Assembly (NCBI RefSeq): GCF_002285635.2
Contig: NZ_CP023049.2
Span: forward strand, 1,240,001-1,304,000
Direction of reading: 5' to 3'
Source: Chryseobacterium piperi
Lineage (GTDB): Bacteria; Bacteroidota; Bacteroidia; Flavobacteriales; Weeksellaceae
Length of the DNA: 64,000 nucleotides
Part shown: positions 17,573 to 25,784 of the stretch, piece after piece
Position numbering within the stretch: position 1 is the first letter of the stretch
How the letters are laid out: every line of letters starts with the position of its first letter
Notes under the pieces: generated by a model
The model's input: the letters and a program-made list of their open reading frames with translations, nothing else
Told to the model about the DNA's origin: nothing
Database searches by the model: none
Made by a program: the position numbers and the translations under genes

Positions 17573-18381
17573 TAAAAATCCATTTGGAAAGGCTTCTCTT
17601 CATCACTTTCAATACCTAATGCTTCATAGATATATTTGAAAGTAGAAAGCAATACTGGTTTTCCGTTGATTACAGCAACATCATGCTCAAAATGTGCTGA
17701 AGGTTGGTTATCCAATGTAGTTACCGTCCAGCCGTCATTATGGAATTTCACTTTTTCAGTTCCAAGGTTTACCATCGGTTCTATAGCAATAGCCAAACCA
17801 TCTTTGATCACCTTTCCACTTCCCTGTTTGCCATAATTAGGAACCTGAGGATCTTCATGCATTTTTCTTCCTAATCCATGTCCTACCAACTCCCTCACCA
17901 CTCCATAACCTTCTTTTTCACAATGAGCCTGAATAGCATGAGAAATATCTCCAATTCTCTTTCCTCTGATACATTGCTCAATTCCTTTATAAAGAGACTC
18001 TTTTGTTACCTGCAATAGTTTCTTAGTCTCAGGGTTTACTTCTCCAATTTCAAAGGTATAGGCATGATCTCCTACAAAGCCGTTTAAAATAGCTCCACAG
18101 TCTACAGAAAGTACATCCCCTTCCTTAATAATATCATTATTTGGAAAACCATGTACCACCTGTTCATTAGGTGAGATGCATAATGAGTTTGGAAAACCTC
18201 CATATCCTAAAAATGCAGGTTCTGCACCATGGTCCTTAATAAAATCATGGGCTAATTTATCTAAATACAAAGTAGTAATCCCTGGTTTTATTTCTTTCGC
18301 CAACATTCCTAATGTTTTGGAAACCAACTGGGCACTTTGCTTCATTAAACGAAGCTCTTCTATTGTTTTTAATTGAATCAT
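17572..18381 (-). CDS. map: Methionine aminopeptidase, type I
   Basis: A 269-residue type I enzyme removing the N-terminal Met from new proteins. The metal ligands are visible: Asp in SVDCGA, Asp in FVGDHAY, His in GHGLGR, Glu in IAIEPM and Glu in HFEHDVAV, with the substrate His in VVHGFP. There is no N-terminal zinc-finger or SH3 extension, as normal for bacteria. The downstream methyltransferase is translationally coupled. Upstream lies a heptamer inverted-repeat element between it and the HAD gene. Confidence 0.96.
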   Translation of the reverse strand: MIQLKTIEELRLMKQSAQLVSKTLGMLAKEIKPGITTLYLDKLAHDFIKDHGAEPAFLGYGGFPNSLCISPNEQVVHGFPNNDIIKEGDVLSVDCGAILNGFVGDHAYTFEIGEVNPETKKLLQVTKESLYKGIEQCIRGKRIGDISHAIQAHCEKEGYGVVRELVGHGLGRKMHEDPQVPNYGKQGSGKVIKDGLAIAIEPMVNLGTEKVKFHNDGWTVTTLDNQPSAHFEHDVAVINGKPVLLSTFKYIYEALGIESDEEKPFQMDF

Positions 18382-18387
18382 TTTTTG

Positions 18388-18490
18388 TAAGATGTTAGCT
18401 ATTAGATTTTAGAAGCCAGATTAAACATTTATCCTAATAAAAGACATCCAGAAAATCTAATTTCTTATGTCTAACTTCTAATGTCTATTA
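18388..18490. repeat. Heptamer-armed inverted repeat element
   Basis: The left arm (18388-18422) is five in-phase 7-mers of the TTAGATT/TTAGAAG type, and the right arm (18456-18490) is five in-phase 7-mers of the TCTAATT/TCTAACT type. The arms are imperfect reverse complements separated by about 33 nt of unrelated A-rich sequence. It lies between map and the HAD gene. Confidence 0.75.
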
Positions 18491-18495
18491 ATTTT

Positions 18496-18927
18496 CTACC
18501 AGAAAAGACCTTTTTTCTTTTCTTTTTTAAGTTTTGAATAGGCTAAAACTTCTTTGCCTTCCACACGGAATTCTATTCTGTCATTAATGATATTGTAGAT
18601 TTCACCCCATCCTGGAAAACCACCTAAGTTTCGGTCATCGATAAACCAGTCTGCATCAATTTTTCGCGACTGTGTTTCGGAATCGAAAACCTCACCTTCA
18701 AAACTGGAATTCACTGCATAAAATTCTATTCCGTTTTTTTTACAAAACTCTACTGCTTCGTCCAATGTTTTTCCGTGTCTGTACGTCCAAAGGATTAATC
18801 TGTATCCTTGAGCCTGAAGCTTTTGTAATGTTTCAAAAGCAAAAAGCTTGGCCTTTCCTATTCCGGGATAAGCATCGTCAACAATCGTTCCGTCAAAGTC
18901 TACAGCAATTTTTTTATTATTTAACAT
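18496..18927 (-). CDS. HAD-like small phosphatase-fold protein
   Basis: A 143-residue protein starting at the ATG at 18927 (MLNNKKIAVDFDGTIVDDAYPG). The frame runs open further upstream, but TATCTTTG (18949-18956, minus) is a consensus promoter box that makes the longer version unlikely. HAD motif I is DFDGTIVDD, motif II is in LILWTYRHGK, and DWFIDDRNLGG is motif IV. Together they define a compact capless HAD protein common in Bacteroidota (the BT0820-like group). The substrate is unknown. A clear terminator of the neighbouring desaturase precedes its promoter. Confidence 0.85.
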   Translation of the reverse strand: MLNNKKIAVDFDGTIVDDAYPGIGKAKLFAFETLQKLQAQGYRLILWTYRHGKTLDEAVEFCKKNGIEFYAVNSSFEGEVFDSETQSRKIDADWFIDDRNLGGFPGWGEIYNIINDRIEFRVEGKEVLAYSKLKKEKKKGLFW

Positions 18928-18948
18928 TTCATGCGTTTTTAAGATGTG

Positions 18949-18956
18949 CAAAGATA
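18949..18956 (-). promoter_or_regulatory. -7 box of the HAD gene
   Basis: TATCTTTG on the minus strand, 21 nt before the chosen ATG at 18927; it sits inside the longer open frame and so decides the start. Confidence 0.55.
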
Positions 18957-18960
18957 AGAA

Positions 18961-18994
18961 ATAAAAAGAGTGCCAAAAAACACTTGGCACTCTT
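18961..18994 (-). terminator. Terminator of the acyl-ACP desaturase gene
   Basis: A perfect 11-bp stem AAGAGTGCCAA/TTGGCACTCTT with a 7-nt loop, running into a T-rich stretch on the minus strand. Confidence 0.85.
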
Positions 18995-19020
18995 AGTTTG
19001 TAATTTATGATGGTAAGTCA

Positions 19021-19998
19021 CTAACTTTTCACCCAGCTGAACTGAAATTGTAAGTCCGGAGTAGAAACCCGATCTGTAATTTTCTGCAATCTTGATGGAA
19101 GTTTCATTAAATATTCCTGAGCTTTTTCAGCTTTTTCAGTAAGTCCTTTAACGTGTTCTATTTTCCACTCGTCAAGGAGGTCTTTCATAATATTGATATA
19201 ATCCTGTCCGGTATATACCATACAACGTTGTGCCGCATCGGAAAAATGTCCCCAAAGCTCACCTGCTTTTTGTCCTGACTGCCTCATTAAATGTGCAGGC
19301 ATTACAATTTTCTTGCGCATCATATCTTCAAATGCAAGAATCATTTCGGAAGGATCTATTTCAAGAATTTTAGCTACGAAATGCTTATAAGCTTTAGCAT
19401 GTCTTGCTTCATCAGCAGCAATAACGCCACACATCTTGGCTAGTTTCCCGTTTCCTGATTGTTTTGCTAATGTTCCTACTCTTCTGTGAGAAATGTTGGT
19501 TGCCGTTTCCTGAAAACTCGTATAAATAAAGTTCCTGTACGGATCCATGCTTGTTCCCAAATCAAATCCGTCGCTGATCAAATATTGTGTAGTAATTTCA
19601 ACTTCTCTCATATTCACTCTTCCGCACAGATAAAGATATTTATTCAAAAGATCTCCATGTCTGTTTTCTTCAGCTGTCCAGGATCTCACCCAATTAGCCC
19701 AACCTACTTTTTCTTCCTGATTAATCCCTTCAACTCCCATTAGCCAAGATTCATAAGAAGGCAAAGCCTCTTCTGTAATACAGTCACCAATTAAGGTCAC
19801 AAAAAGATCGTAAGGCATTTCACGGGCAAAAGTCTGAATTTCTTCCAGGTCGTATTTGAAATCAGCGCTTGAAGGATCCGGAAGATAATCTGAAGGCTGC
19901 CATATCTTTTCGATAGGCGTCAAAAATTTTTCAAGAAAAGAACTTACTTCCTTTTCCAGAATACCCATTACTTCTTTCCTTACAAGCTTTTGATACAT
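19021..19998 (-). CDS. Acyl-ACP desaturase (ferritin-like di-iron)
   Basis: A 325-residue soluble desaturase of the stearoyl-ACP delta-9 desaturase family. Two di-iron half-sites are visible: EENRHGD (about 130) and DEARHAKAY (about 215). The segment FVTLIGDCITEEALPSYESWLM supplies an upstream glutamate and VGWANWVRSWTAEE matches the plant-type family signature. It inserts a cis double bond into acyl chains on acyl carrier protein, using O2 and reduced ferredoxin, for membrane unsaturation. TATCTTTG (20031-20038, minus) is the likely -7 box. It is monocistronic with its own terminator. Positional specificity cannot be read from sequence. Confidence 0.94.
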   Translation of the reverse strand: MYQKLVRKEVMGILEKEVSSFLEKFLTPIEKIWQPSDYLPDPSSADFKYDLEEIQTFAREMPYDLFVTLIGDCITEEALPSYESWLMGVEGINQEEKVGWANWVRSWTAEENRHGDLLNKYLYLCGRVNMREVEITTQYLISDGFDLGTSMDPYRNFIYTSFQETATNISHRRVGTLAKQSGNGKLAKMCGVIAADEARHAKAYKHFVAKILEIDPSEMILAFEDMMRKKIVMPAHLMRQSGQKAGELWGHFSDAAQRCMVYTGQDYINIMKDLLDEWKIEHVKGLTEKAEKAQEYLMKLPSRLQKITDRVSTPDLQFQFSWVKS

Positions 19999-20030
19999 TT
20001 TAGTTATTTAGATTTATTATAATTAATATA

Positions 20031-20038
20031 CAAAGATA
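20031..20038 (-). promoter_or_regulatory. -7 box of the acyl-ACP desaturase gene
   Basis: TATCTTTG on the minus strand, 32 nt before the start codon; -33 element unclear. Confidence 0.45.
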
Positions 20039-20104
20039 GTATTTATTTATTATTTAGCGCATAATAACATATGCCTCTCATAATATGTATGACATATATC
20101 ATAA

Positions 20105-20140
20105 AAAATGCCATTATGAGTATAACGGCATTTTTATTTA
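20105..20140 (-). terminator. Terminator of gpmI
   Basis: AAAATGCCATTAT pairs with ATAACGGCATTTT (one mismatch) and leads into A/T-rich sequence just after the gpmI stop on the minus strand. Confidence 0.75.
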
Positions 20141-20159
20141 ATTATTCTTATTATTTTCT

Positions 20160-21701
20160 TTAGCTTACTAAGATTTCTCCGGTCATTACGGGAGGTATTT
20201 CAATTCCCATCACTTTTAAAATCGTAGGAGCAACATCTCCTAATTTGCCTGCTTTCAGATTCCAGGTACGGTCTTTATCCATTACAATAAAAGGAACCAG
20301 GTTTGTAGAGTGCTGTGTGTTAGGCGTTCCATCAGGATTAATCATCACATCTGAATTCCCGTGATCTGCAAGGATAAATACTGCATAACCATGCTCATAA
20401 GCAGTAGTTGCTACTTTCTCGATGCATTGATCTACCGTCTCAGCAGCCTTTACAGCAGCTTCAAATACGCCGGTATGACCTACCATATCTGTATTGGCAA
20501 AATTCAGGCATATAAAATCTGCAGTCTCATTTTCCAGTTCAGGAAGGATTGCATTGGTAATATCATAGGCCGACATTTCAGGTTTTAGATCATAAGTCGG
20601 AACATCTTTCGGGCTCGGACACAAGAGTCTTCTTTCTCCTTTAAATTCCTCTTCTCTACCTCCTGAAAAGAAGAATGTAACGTGTGGGTATTTTTCAGTT
20701 TCTGCAATTCTGATTTGAGTTTTGCCATTATTTTCAATAATCTCCCCCATCGTATTCTTCAAAACCTCTTCATCAAAAACAACGTTGACATTTCTGAAGG
20801 TTTTGTCGTAATTGGTCAACGTCACGTAATAAAGATTAAGCTTATGCATAGAGAACTCAGGGAAATCCTGTTGTGAAAGCACTTCTGTAATTTCTCTTCC
20901 TCTATCTGTACGGAAATTGAAACAGATTACGACATCATTGTCAACAATTTTAGCCACCGGAACTACATTTCCTGTTTCAGTTGTGTTGACTACAATGATT
21001 GGTTTCAAAAACTCATCGGTTACGTTATTATCATAAGATTCCTGTATTGCTGCCAAAGGATCAGTTGTCTGAAGTCCTACTCCTTCCGTCAATGCATCAT
21101 ATGCTAACTTTACACGCTCCCATCTCTTATCTCTGTCCATTGCGTAATATCTTCCTACAATCGTGGCCAGCTTACCTGTTGTTACAAGCATATGCTCTTC
21201 AAGTTCTTTTATAAAGCCCAGTCCTGAATGTGGATCACAATCTCTACCATCCGTAAAAGCATGAACAAAAACATTGTCATTTAATCCAAAATTCTTGGCT
21301 GCTGTTAATAGTCCTTTTAAATGGTTAATATGTGAATGTACTCCTCCATTGGAAACCAGTCCAATGAAATGAACTTTTTTATTTTCTCTTTTAGCATATT
21401 CAAAAGCATCCTGGATCACCTTCTCTTGTCCTAAAGTACCGTTTTCCACAGCCATATTCAGTTTCACAAGATTCTGATATACTACTCTTCCTGCTCCAAG
21501 ATTCATATGTCCAACTTCAGAATTCCCCATCTGTTCTGCAGGAAGTCCCACTGCTAAACCACTCGCTTCAAGCGTAGTATGTGGAAATTTTTGATAACAA
21601 CTATCTATAAATGGTGTATTGGCTTTGTCTATTGCTGAAACGTCCGGATTCATTCCCAGTCCCCATCCGTCAAGTATTGCTAGTATTGCTTTTTTTGACA
21701 T
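20160..21701 (-). CDS. gpmI: 2,3-bisphosphoglycerate-independent phosphoglycerate mutase
   Basis: A 513-residue cofactor-independent mutase interconverting 3- and 2-phosphoglycerate in glycolysis and gluconeogenesis. Visible features are the N-terminal ILDGWG metal Asp, GNSEVGHMNLG with the phospho-Ser, GLVSNGGVHSHINHL, FTDGRDCDP, GRYYAMDRDKRW, and the C-terminal metal-site motifs NFANTDMVGHTG and ADHGNSD. Length is typical (about 510). It depends on Mn2+ in characterised members. It stands alone with its own terminator. Confidence 0.97.
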   Translation of the reverse strand: MSKKAILAILDGWGLGMNPDVSAIDKANTPFIDSCYQKFPHTTLEASGLAVGLPAEQMGNSEVGHMNLGAGRVVYQNLVKLNMAVENGTLGQEKVIQDAFEYAKRENKKVHFIGLVSNGGVHSHINHLKGLLTAAKNFGLNDNVFVHAFTDGRDCDPHSGLGFIKELEEHMLVTTGKLATIVGRYYAMDRDKRWERVKLAYDALTEGVGLQTTDPLAAIQESYDNNVTDEFLKPIIVVNTTETGNVVPVAKIVDNDVVICFNFRTDRGREITEVLSQQDFPEFSMHKLNLYYVTLTNYDKTFRNVNVVFDEEVLKNTMGEIIENNGKTQIRIAETEKYPHVTFFFSGGREEEFKGERRLLCPSPKDVPTYDLKPEMSAYDITNAILPELENETADFICLNFANTDMVGHTGVFEAAVKAAETVDQCIEKVATTAYEHGYAVFILADHGNSDVMINPDGTPNTQHSTNLVPFIVMDKDRTWNLKAGKLGDVAPTILKVMGIEIPPVMTGEILVS

Positions 21702-21820
21702 TTTTTGTAACTTTTATATTACAAATTTACCTATTTTCCAATGAAAATAATAATCTGAAAGCCTTAAATTTCATTTAAAATGTTATGGTTTATTTTCATA
21801 TCCAGAGATCCCAATTCTTT

Positions 21821-21990
21821 ACTCTCGCAGATCTTGCAGATTTTAATTCTTATCAAAGCAATATCAACTATTGGCTATCCTTTATGAAAAATAAATTAAT
21901 ACTTAAAATTTACTCTCAGTTCTGGTGATTGAGTGAATCTTTAATTATTATTAAAAATCTGCGTTATCTGCTCAATCTGCGAGAGAATAA
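21821..21990. repeat. Nonamer-armed inverted repeat element
   Basis: The left arm (about 21821-21844) carries the 9-mers CTCGCAGAT and CTTGCAGAT, and the right arm (about 21954-21986) carries ATCTGCGTT, ATCTGCTCA and ATCTGCGAG in phase. The arms are imperfect reverse complements about 110 nt apart. The right end resembles the hairpin arm at 2541-2565. Confidence 0.65.
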
Positions 21991-22046
21991 AAATAATAGC
22001 TCAATAATAATTGATAACATCCATATGAGGTATTAATTATTATTTT

Positions 22047-22054
22047 TAATTTTG
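22047..22054 (+). promoter_or_regulatory. -7 box abutting the SUI1-type gene
   Basis: TAATTTTG ends four bases before the ATG at 22059, implying a leaderless or near-leaderless mRNA. Confidence 0.5.
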
Positions 22055-22058
22055 TATT

Positions 22059-22382
22059 ATGGATTTACGAGATCAATTAAAGAACCTTTTCCCTGAACAT
22101 GAAGAACAGGATTTTCAAATGCCTGAAGAACAATTCAAGCAGAAAGAACCATTAGTATGTAAGTTTGAGAAAAAAGGAAGAAACGGAAAGCCTGTCACTG
22201 TGATTGAAGGCTGGGAAGGTAATGAAGAAGATTTAAAGAAAATTTCCAAAAAGATCAAGACCACTTTAGGAATCGGAGGTTCAGAAAAAGACGGAACGAT
22301 TATCATTCAGGGAGATAACCGAGATAAGATTATGGAGATTCTAAAAGATATGGGATACAAAACCAAAAGAGTCGGGGGATAA
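22059..22382 (+). CDS. SUI1/eIF1-like translation factor (YciH type)
   Basis: A 107-residue protein with the SUI1 domain at the C-terminus: CKFEKKGRNGKPVTVIEGWEG, LKKISKKIKTTLGIGGSEKDGTIIIQGD, and IMEILKDMGYKTKRVGG. The family (YciH in E. coli, eIF1 in eukaryotes) influences start-codon selection or initiation fidelity, and is non-essential in bacteria where tested. The N-terminal 35 residues are acidic and lineage-specific. The stop is one base from the stop of the convergent LRR gene and no terminator separates them, so the transcripts must overlap. Confidence 0.92.
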   Translation: MDLRDQLKNLFPEHEEQDFQMPEEQFKQKEPLVCKFEKKGRNGKPVTVIEGWEGNEEDLKKISKKIKTTLGIGGSEKDGTIIIQGDNRDKIMEILKDMGYKTKRVGG

Positions 22383-22383
22383 T

Positions 22384-23283
22384 CTAGAAATAAATCTGGG
22401 TCCCGGGCAACAGCTTTTTCAATCTTTCTATCGTTGATTTCTCCATAGGATTTCCTGTTAATATGAGCGTTTTAAGATTTTTCAGTTTTGAAATTTCTAC
22501 AGGAAGTTCTTTTAATTCATTATGGGCAAGATTCATACTTACCACACCTTTTAAACCTTTTATTTCAGGTGAAACTTCTTTAATCTGGTTTTGACTTATA
22601 TTAAGAAATTCAATATTCTCAAGCTTTAATATACTTTTCGGTAGTTTGGAGATGGCATTTTGCTGGAGCTCCAAATATTTCAAATCACTCGGAAATTCCA
22701 GATTTCCAAGATCATTAATCTGATTAGCAGCAAGATTCAGATATTTTAAATTTTTAATTCTGTTGATATCTTCAGAAATGAAGCTAATCTGATTATCCTG
22801 AAGATTAATCTCTTCTAACGTTGAAATCTTTGTCAGTGCTTCAGGAAAAATATTAAGGTTGTTAGCATCAAGATGAATTACTTTTAAACTTTGAAGCTTA
22901 GCTATATTGGGATTCACAGAGGTTAAGCCATTTAAGTTCATTGAAAGAGTTTTCAATTTTGTCAGCGATCCTATTTCATCAGGAATAAATTTAATGCTGT
23001 TTTCATTAGCATTTAAAATTTCAAGTTCTTTTAATAAAAATATTTCCGAATCCATCTTTTCGAGATTATTCCCCATAATATTGAGAAAAAATAAAGAATT
23101 CATCTTTTCGATCCCTGAGGGTACATTAAACAGACCTTTTCCTCTAAAGCTCATGCTATATACTGTTGTTCCACTTTTTACAGCATCTTCAATATTGGTA
23201 TAAGTAGGATATTTAACCGGATCAATCTGTGCATTTGTATATTCCAGGATACATAAGGCAAGAAGAAGAGAGATTTTTTTCAT
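22384..23283 (-). CDS. Leucine-rich-repeat secreted protein
   Basis: A 299-residue protein starting MKKISLLLALCILEYTNAQ, a signal peptide. The longer frame uses TTG at 23289, two codons earlier, and is less likely. About nine to ten LRR units of about 23 residues (LxxLxxLxLxxNxLxxIPxxI type) fill residues 50-295, of the bacterial/plant-like small LRR class. Such proteins bind ligands or surfaces; no enzyme domain or sorting domain is present. It ends bluntly after the last repeat. It is preceded by a hairpin ending the PhoX-like gene, and its 3' end abuts the convergent SUI1 gene. Confidence 0.88.
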   Translation of the reverse strand: MKKISLLLALCILEYTNAQIDPVKYPTYTNIEDAVKSGTTVYSMSFRGKGLFNVPSGIEKMNSLFFLNIMGNNLEKMDSEIFLLKELEILNANENSIKFIPDEIGSLTKLKTLSMNLNGLTSVNPNIAKLQSLKVIHLDANNLNIFPEALTKISTLEEINLQDNQISFISEDINRIKNLKYLNLAANQINDLGNLEFPSDLKYLELQQNAISKLPKSILKLENIEFLNISQNQIKEVSPEIKGLKGVVSMNLAHNELKELPVEISKLKNLKTLILTGNPMEKSTIERLKKLLPGTQIYF

Positions 23284-23294
23284 AAACAAAGAAA

Positions 23295-23323
23295 AGCTGT
23301 CGGCAATGGGATTACCGACAGCT
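23295..23323 (-). terminator. Terminator of the PhoX-like gene
   Basis: A perfect 9-bp stem AGCTGTCGG/CCGACAGCT with an 11-nt loop, followed on the minus strand by TTTTC; it lies just 12 nt upstream of the LRR gene start. Confidence 0.75.
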
Positions 23324-23341
23324 GAAAAATTAATTAATCAA

Positions 23342-25489
23342 TTATTTCTTAAGAAGTTTTACGGTTTTCTGGAAGCCTTCGGCCTCAATATTTAAAACCA
23401 ATACATGGGATACTTCCAACTGGGAAGTGAAATCCAGTTCTAATGAAGTATTAGAACCTGTAAATTTCTTGGTATATACAATTTTACCGTCCATGCTGTA
23501 AGCCGTTACAGAGATATCTTTTAGACCTTTAGGAGAATTGATTTTTACAATTCCTGAAGTTGGATTAGGTGCTACAGTCACTGTATTTTCTACTTTAGTA
23601 TCAATAGTTCCTAATGATCCGTTAGATCCCAGATTATTCTTTAAAGCAACTACAATGGTAGCTGATTTTCCACGGTAATCAATCGTATTTCCTGTTGCAT
23701 CTACATCGGTAGAGATTGTAGAATCCGGGTGCTGAATAGAAAAGAATCCAAATTTATGATCAGGAGTAAATGTTAAACCTGTTGGCTCAGAACCTGCCGG
23801 CATCGAAGCAAAAAGTCTTACTTTAGGGTTCGCCTGTGTATGATCCGGAGCAACTACCCAAATGTAGTTTTTACCTCCATCCTGCAATACCCAAAGGTTT
23901 CCTAATTCATCAAAAGTAAGGTTATCATTACCATCTCCCCAAACTTCAGACTTCATTCCTTGTGCAGTATTGAAAGAATATACTGTAGAAAGTCCTCCTA
24001 CAAAAGTTTCTACCTGAGAAGCTGTAGTTCCGTTATCCTGCAGACGATATACTTTATTCAAACCTTTAGCCGTAAAATAGATTTTACCGTCCAACGGGCT
24101 GATATCCACATCTTCTATTCCATTGAATTTCGTTCCTCCTAATGAAAAAGCTAAGTTATTGGTATTGTTTTGATCTGCTTTGGTTTTATTCGGAACCTGG
24201 ATCCATGTTGCCGTAGTTCCTACAGGATCTCCACCTGTGCTTAGCCCTTGATCTAATTTCAATACATAAAGGTTTCCTGAAGAAAGGTCATTAGGCGTAT
24301 CCATTACATATTTATATACTAAATGAGTTCCCCCATCTTCTCCATAATAAGCTATCGTTCCAGCATTATTAATGACCACATTTTCGTGGTTCATAATACC
24401 CATCTGCCATAATTTTCCTTTAGAACCATCTGTATTTTTAGAGATTACCTGAGCCGTTGCAGGATCAATTTCTACCAGCCATCCGTAATCTTTATACCCA
24501 TCACCATTGGTATCACTGGAGGTTACAGATTCTTCTGCTGTAACTACTGTTCCCCAAGGAGTGATCCCTCCTGAACAGTTTCTGATAGTCTGTACTAAAC
24601 TTGGTGTCGAAAAATCTACTGCTCTTGATTTTGTAAGCTGCCAAAGCTTTGTTGAAGCATTATAATTAATTTCAGCCATTGTTACTCCACCAGGATTGGT
24701 TTCATGGTTTACGGAAAGATAACCATTCGTAGAGCTGGCACTTTTAGGTACGTAAGCTGTAAAATCATTCTGACCACCTACTAATCCGCCTCCTTGTGTA
24801 TAAGCATCTCCTTCTTTTAAAATAAGCTGATATTTATGCTCAGTCGGGATGATAAGTTTATTCGTTTGTGAAGTTGGAACGATAGATGTGAAGCAACTGA
24901 TATGGGCAGCATTACAACTTACCGGGTTCGTAGTACTGTTAACTGTTTTAAGGTAGGCGTCAATTCTTAAGTCAGAACTTTGTCCGCTTCTGTTATGCAA
25001 TTCAATAGACAGCCTGTTGTTTCCGTTAACAAATTTTGATTTCGGGATTGAGAAGACATTATAAACATTTTCTGCTGCTCCATCAATAGTTGTGCTGGAA
25101 GGAGTATTGAAAGTAATAGTACCTGCAGGCATATTATCTCTTACTACTTCCTGTCCGTTAAGATACACAACGATACCATCATCTCTCATTACCCCTAATT
25201 CCATGGTATCTGAAAGATCAGCTAAATTCACAATGAAATCTTTAGCAAAATAAGCCGTTATAAGCCCTGAATTGATCGTAGTTGTTACCGGATCACCATA
25301 CCCCAGAGGCCCATTTCCTGTAGACCATGAAGCAATGTCAAAATTAGTGTCTTTCCACTGTGATACCAATGCCTGGTTGTTGTCTTTGTACCTCCATGAG
25401 GCGTTCTTGTTGAAAATAATAGTCTGTGCCTGAAGTACAGAACCTGATACGAATGCAAGTGCTGCAACGGTTAGTAGTTTTTTCGTCAT
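23342..25489 (-). CDS. PhoX/DUF839-like secreted protein with T9SS sorting domain
   Basis: A 715-residue protein: signal peptide (1-21, ending QAQ), an N-terminal beta-sandwich domain (about 25-185, WSTGNGPLGYGD and VYLNGQEVVRDN), a DUF839/PhoX-type beta-propeller (about 210-620), and a C-terminal type IX secretion sorting domain (about 640-715, VAPNPTSGIVKINS to the VKLLKK end). PhoX motifs include CSGGITPWGTVVTAEES, MNHENVVI, YYGEDGG and DNLTFDELGNLWVLQDGG. PhoX enzymes are Ca2+/Fe3+ alkaline phosphatases, so a surface or secreted phosphomonoesterase is the main hypothesis, though DUF839 proteins include many of unknown activity. The di-haem peroxidase gene lies upstream on the same strand, across the heptamer repeat. 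Confidence 0.88.
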   Translation of the reverse strand: MTKKLLTVAALAFVSGSVLQAQTIIFNKNASWRYKDNNQALVSQWKDTNFDIASWSTGNGPLGYGDPVTTTINSGLITAYFAKDFIVNLADLSDTMELGVMRDDGIVVYLNGQEVVRDNMPAGTITFNTPSSTTIDGAAENVYNVFSIPKSKFVNGNNRLSIELHNRSGQSSDLRIDAYLKTVNSTTNPVSCNAAHISCFTSIVPTSQTNKLIIPTEHKYQLILKEGDAYTQGGGLVGGQNDFTAYVPKSASSTNGYLSVNHETNPGGVTMAEINYNASTKLWQLTKSRAVDFSTPSLVQTIRNCSGGITPWGTVVTAEESVTSSDTNGDGYKDYGWLVEIDPATAQVISKNTDGSKGKLWQMGIMNHENVVINNAGTIAYYGEDGGTHLVYKYVMDTPNDLSSGNLYVLKLDQGLSTGGDPVGTTATWIQVPNKTKADQNNTNNLAFSLGGTKFNGIEDVDISPLDGKIYFTAKGLNKVYRLQDNGTTASQVETFVGGLSTVYSFNTAQGMKSEVWGDGNDNLTFDELGNLWVLQDGGKNYIWVVAPDHTQANPKVRLFASMPAGSEPTGLTFTPDHKFGFFSIQHPDSTISTDVDATGNTIDYRGKSATIVVALKNNLGSNGSLGTIDTKVENTVTVAPNPTSGIVKINSPKGLKDISVTAYSMDGKIVYTKKFTGSNTSLELDFTSQLEVSHVLVLNIEAEGFQKTVKLLKK

Positions 25490-25632
25490 CTTAATTTCGA
25501 TTTATTAGATGTAGCAAAACTATTTTTTAATTGCGAGCCCCCTATTAATAGAGTTTTAAATAAATATCCCTCAATATTACAAAATTTAAAACCCAATGTT
25601 AAGTGAATTAAATTATTGTTAAATGTGGGTAT

Positions 25633-25779
25633 GGGTTACGAGATTCGGGGTTCGAGTTGCGAGGTGTGAGATGCAAGATTCGGGACAATGGTAATGAGTT
25701 AATAAATCATGAATATTCTATTTTAAACCCTAAAACCCGTATCCCGCAACCCGAATCACGTATCCCGAACCCCGAACCT
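25633..25779. repeat. Heptamer-armed inverted repeat, G-rich and C-rich arms
   Basis: The left arm (25633-25688) is eight in-phase 7-mers such as GGGTTAC, GGGGTTC and GAGTTGC. The right arm (25736-25777) is six in-phase 7-mers such as CCCGCAA, CCCGAAT and CCCGAAC. The arms are imperfect reverse complements around an A/T-rich centre of about 47 nt. The GC content is far above its flanks. It lies between the peroxidase stop and the PhoX-like gene. The rest of the 295-nt gap (25490-25632) is A/T-rich. Confidence 0.8.
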
Positions 25780-25784
25780 CCTAA

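Larger units (their letters stand above)
21702..22058. other. Gene-free region with nonamer repeat element and SUI1 promoter
   Basis: 357 nt with no supportable gene. It contains the nonamer-armed inverted repeat (21821-21990) and, at the right end, TAATTTTG (22047-22054) immediately before the SUI1-type gene. Confidence 0.6.
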
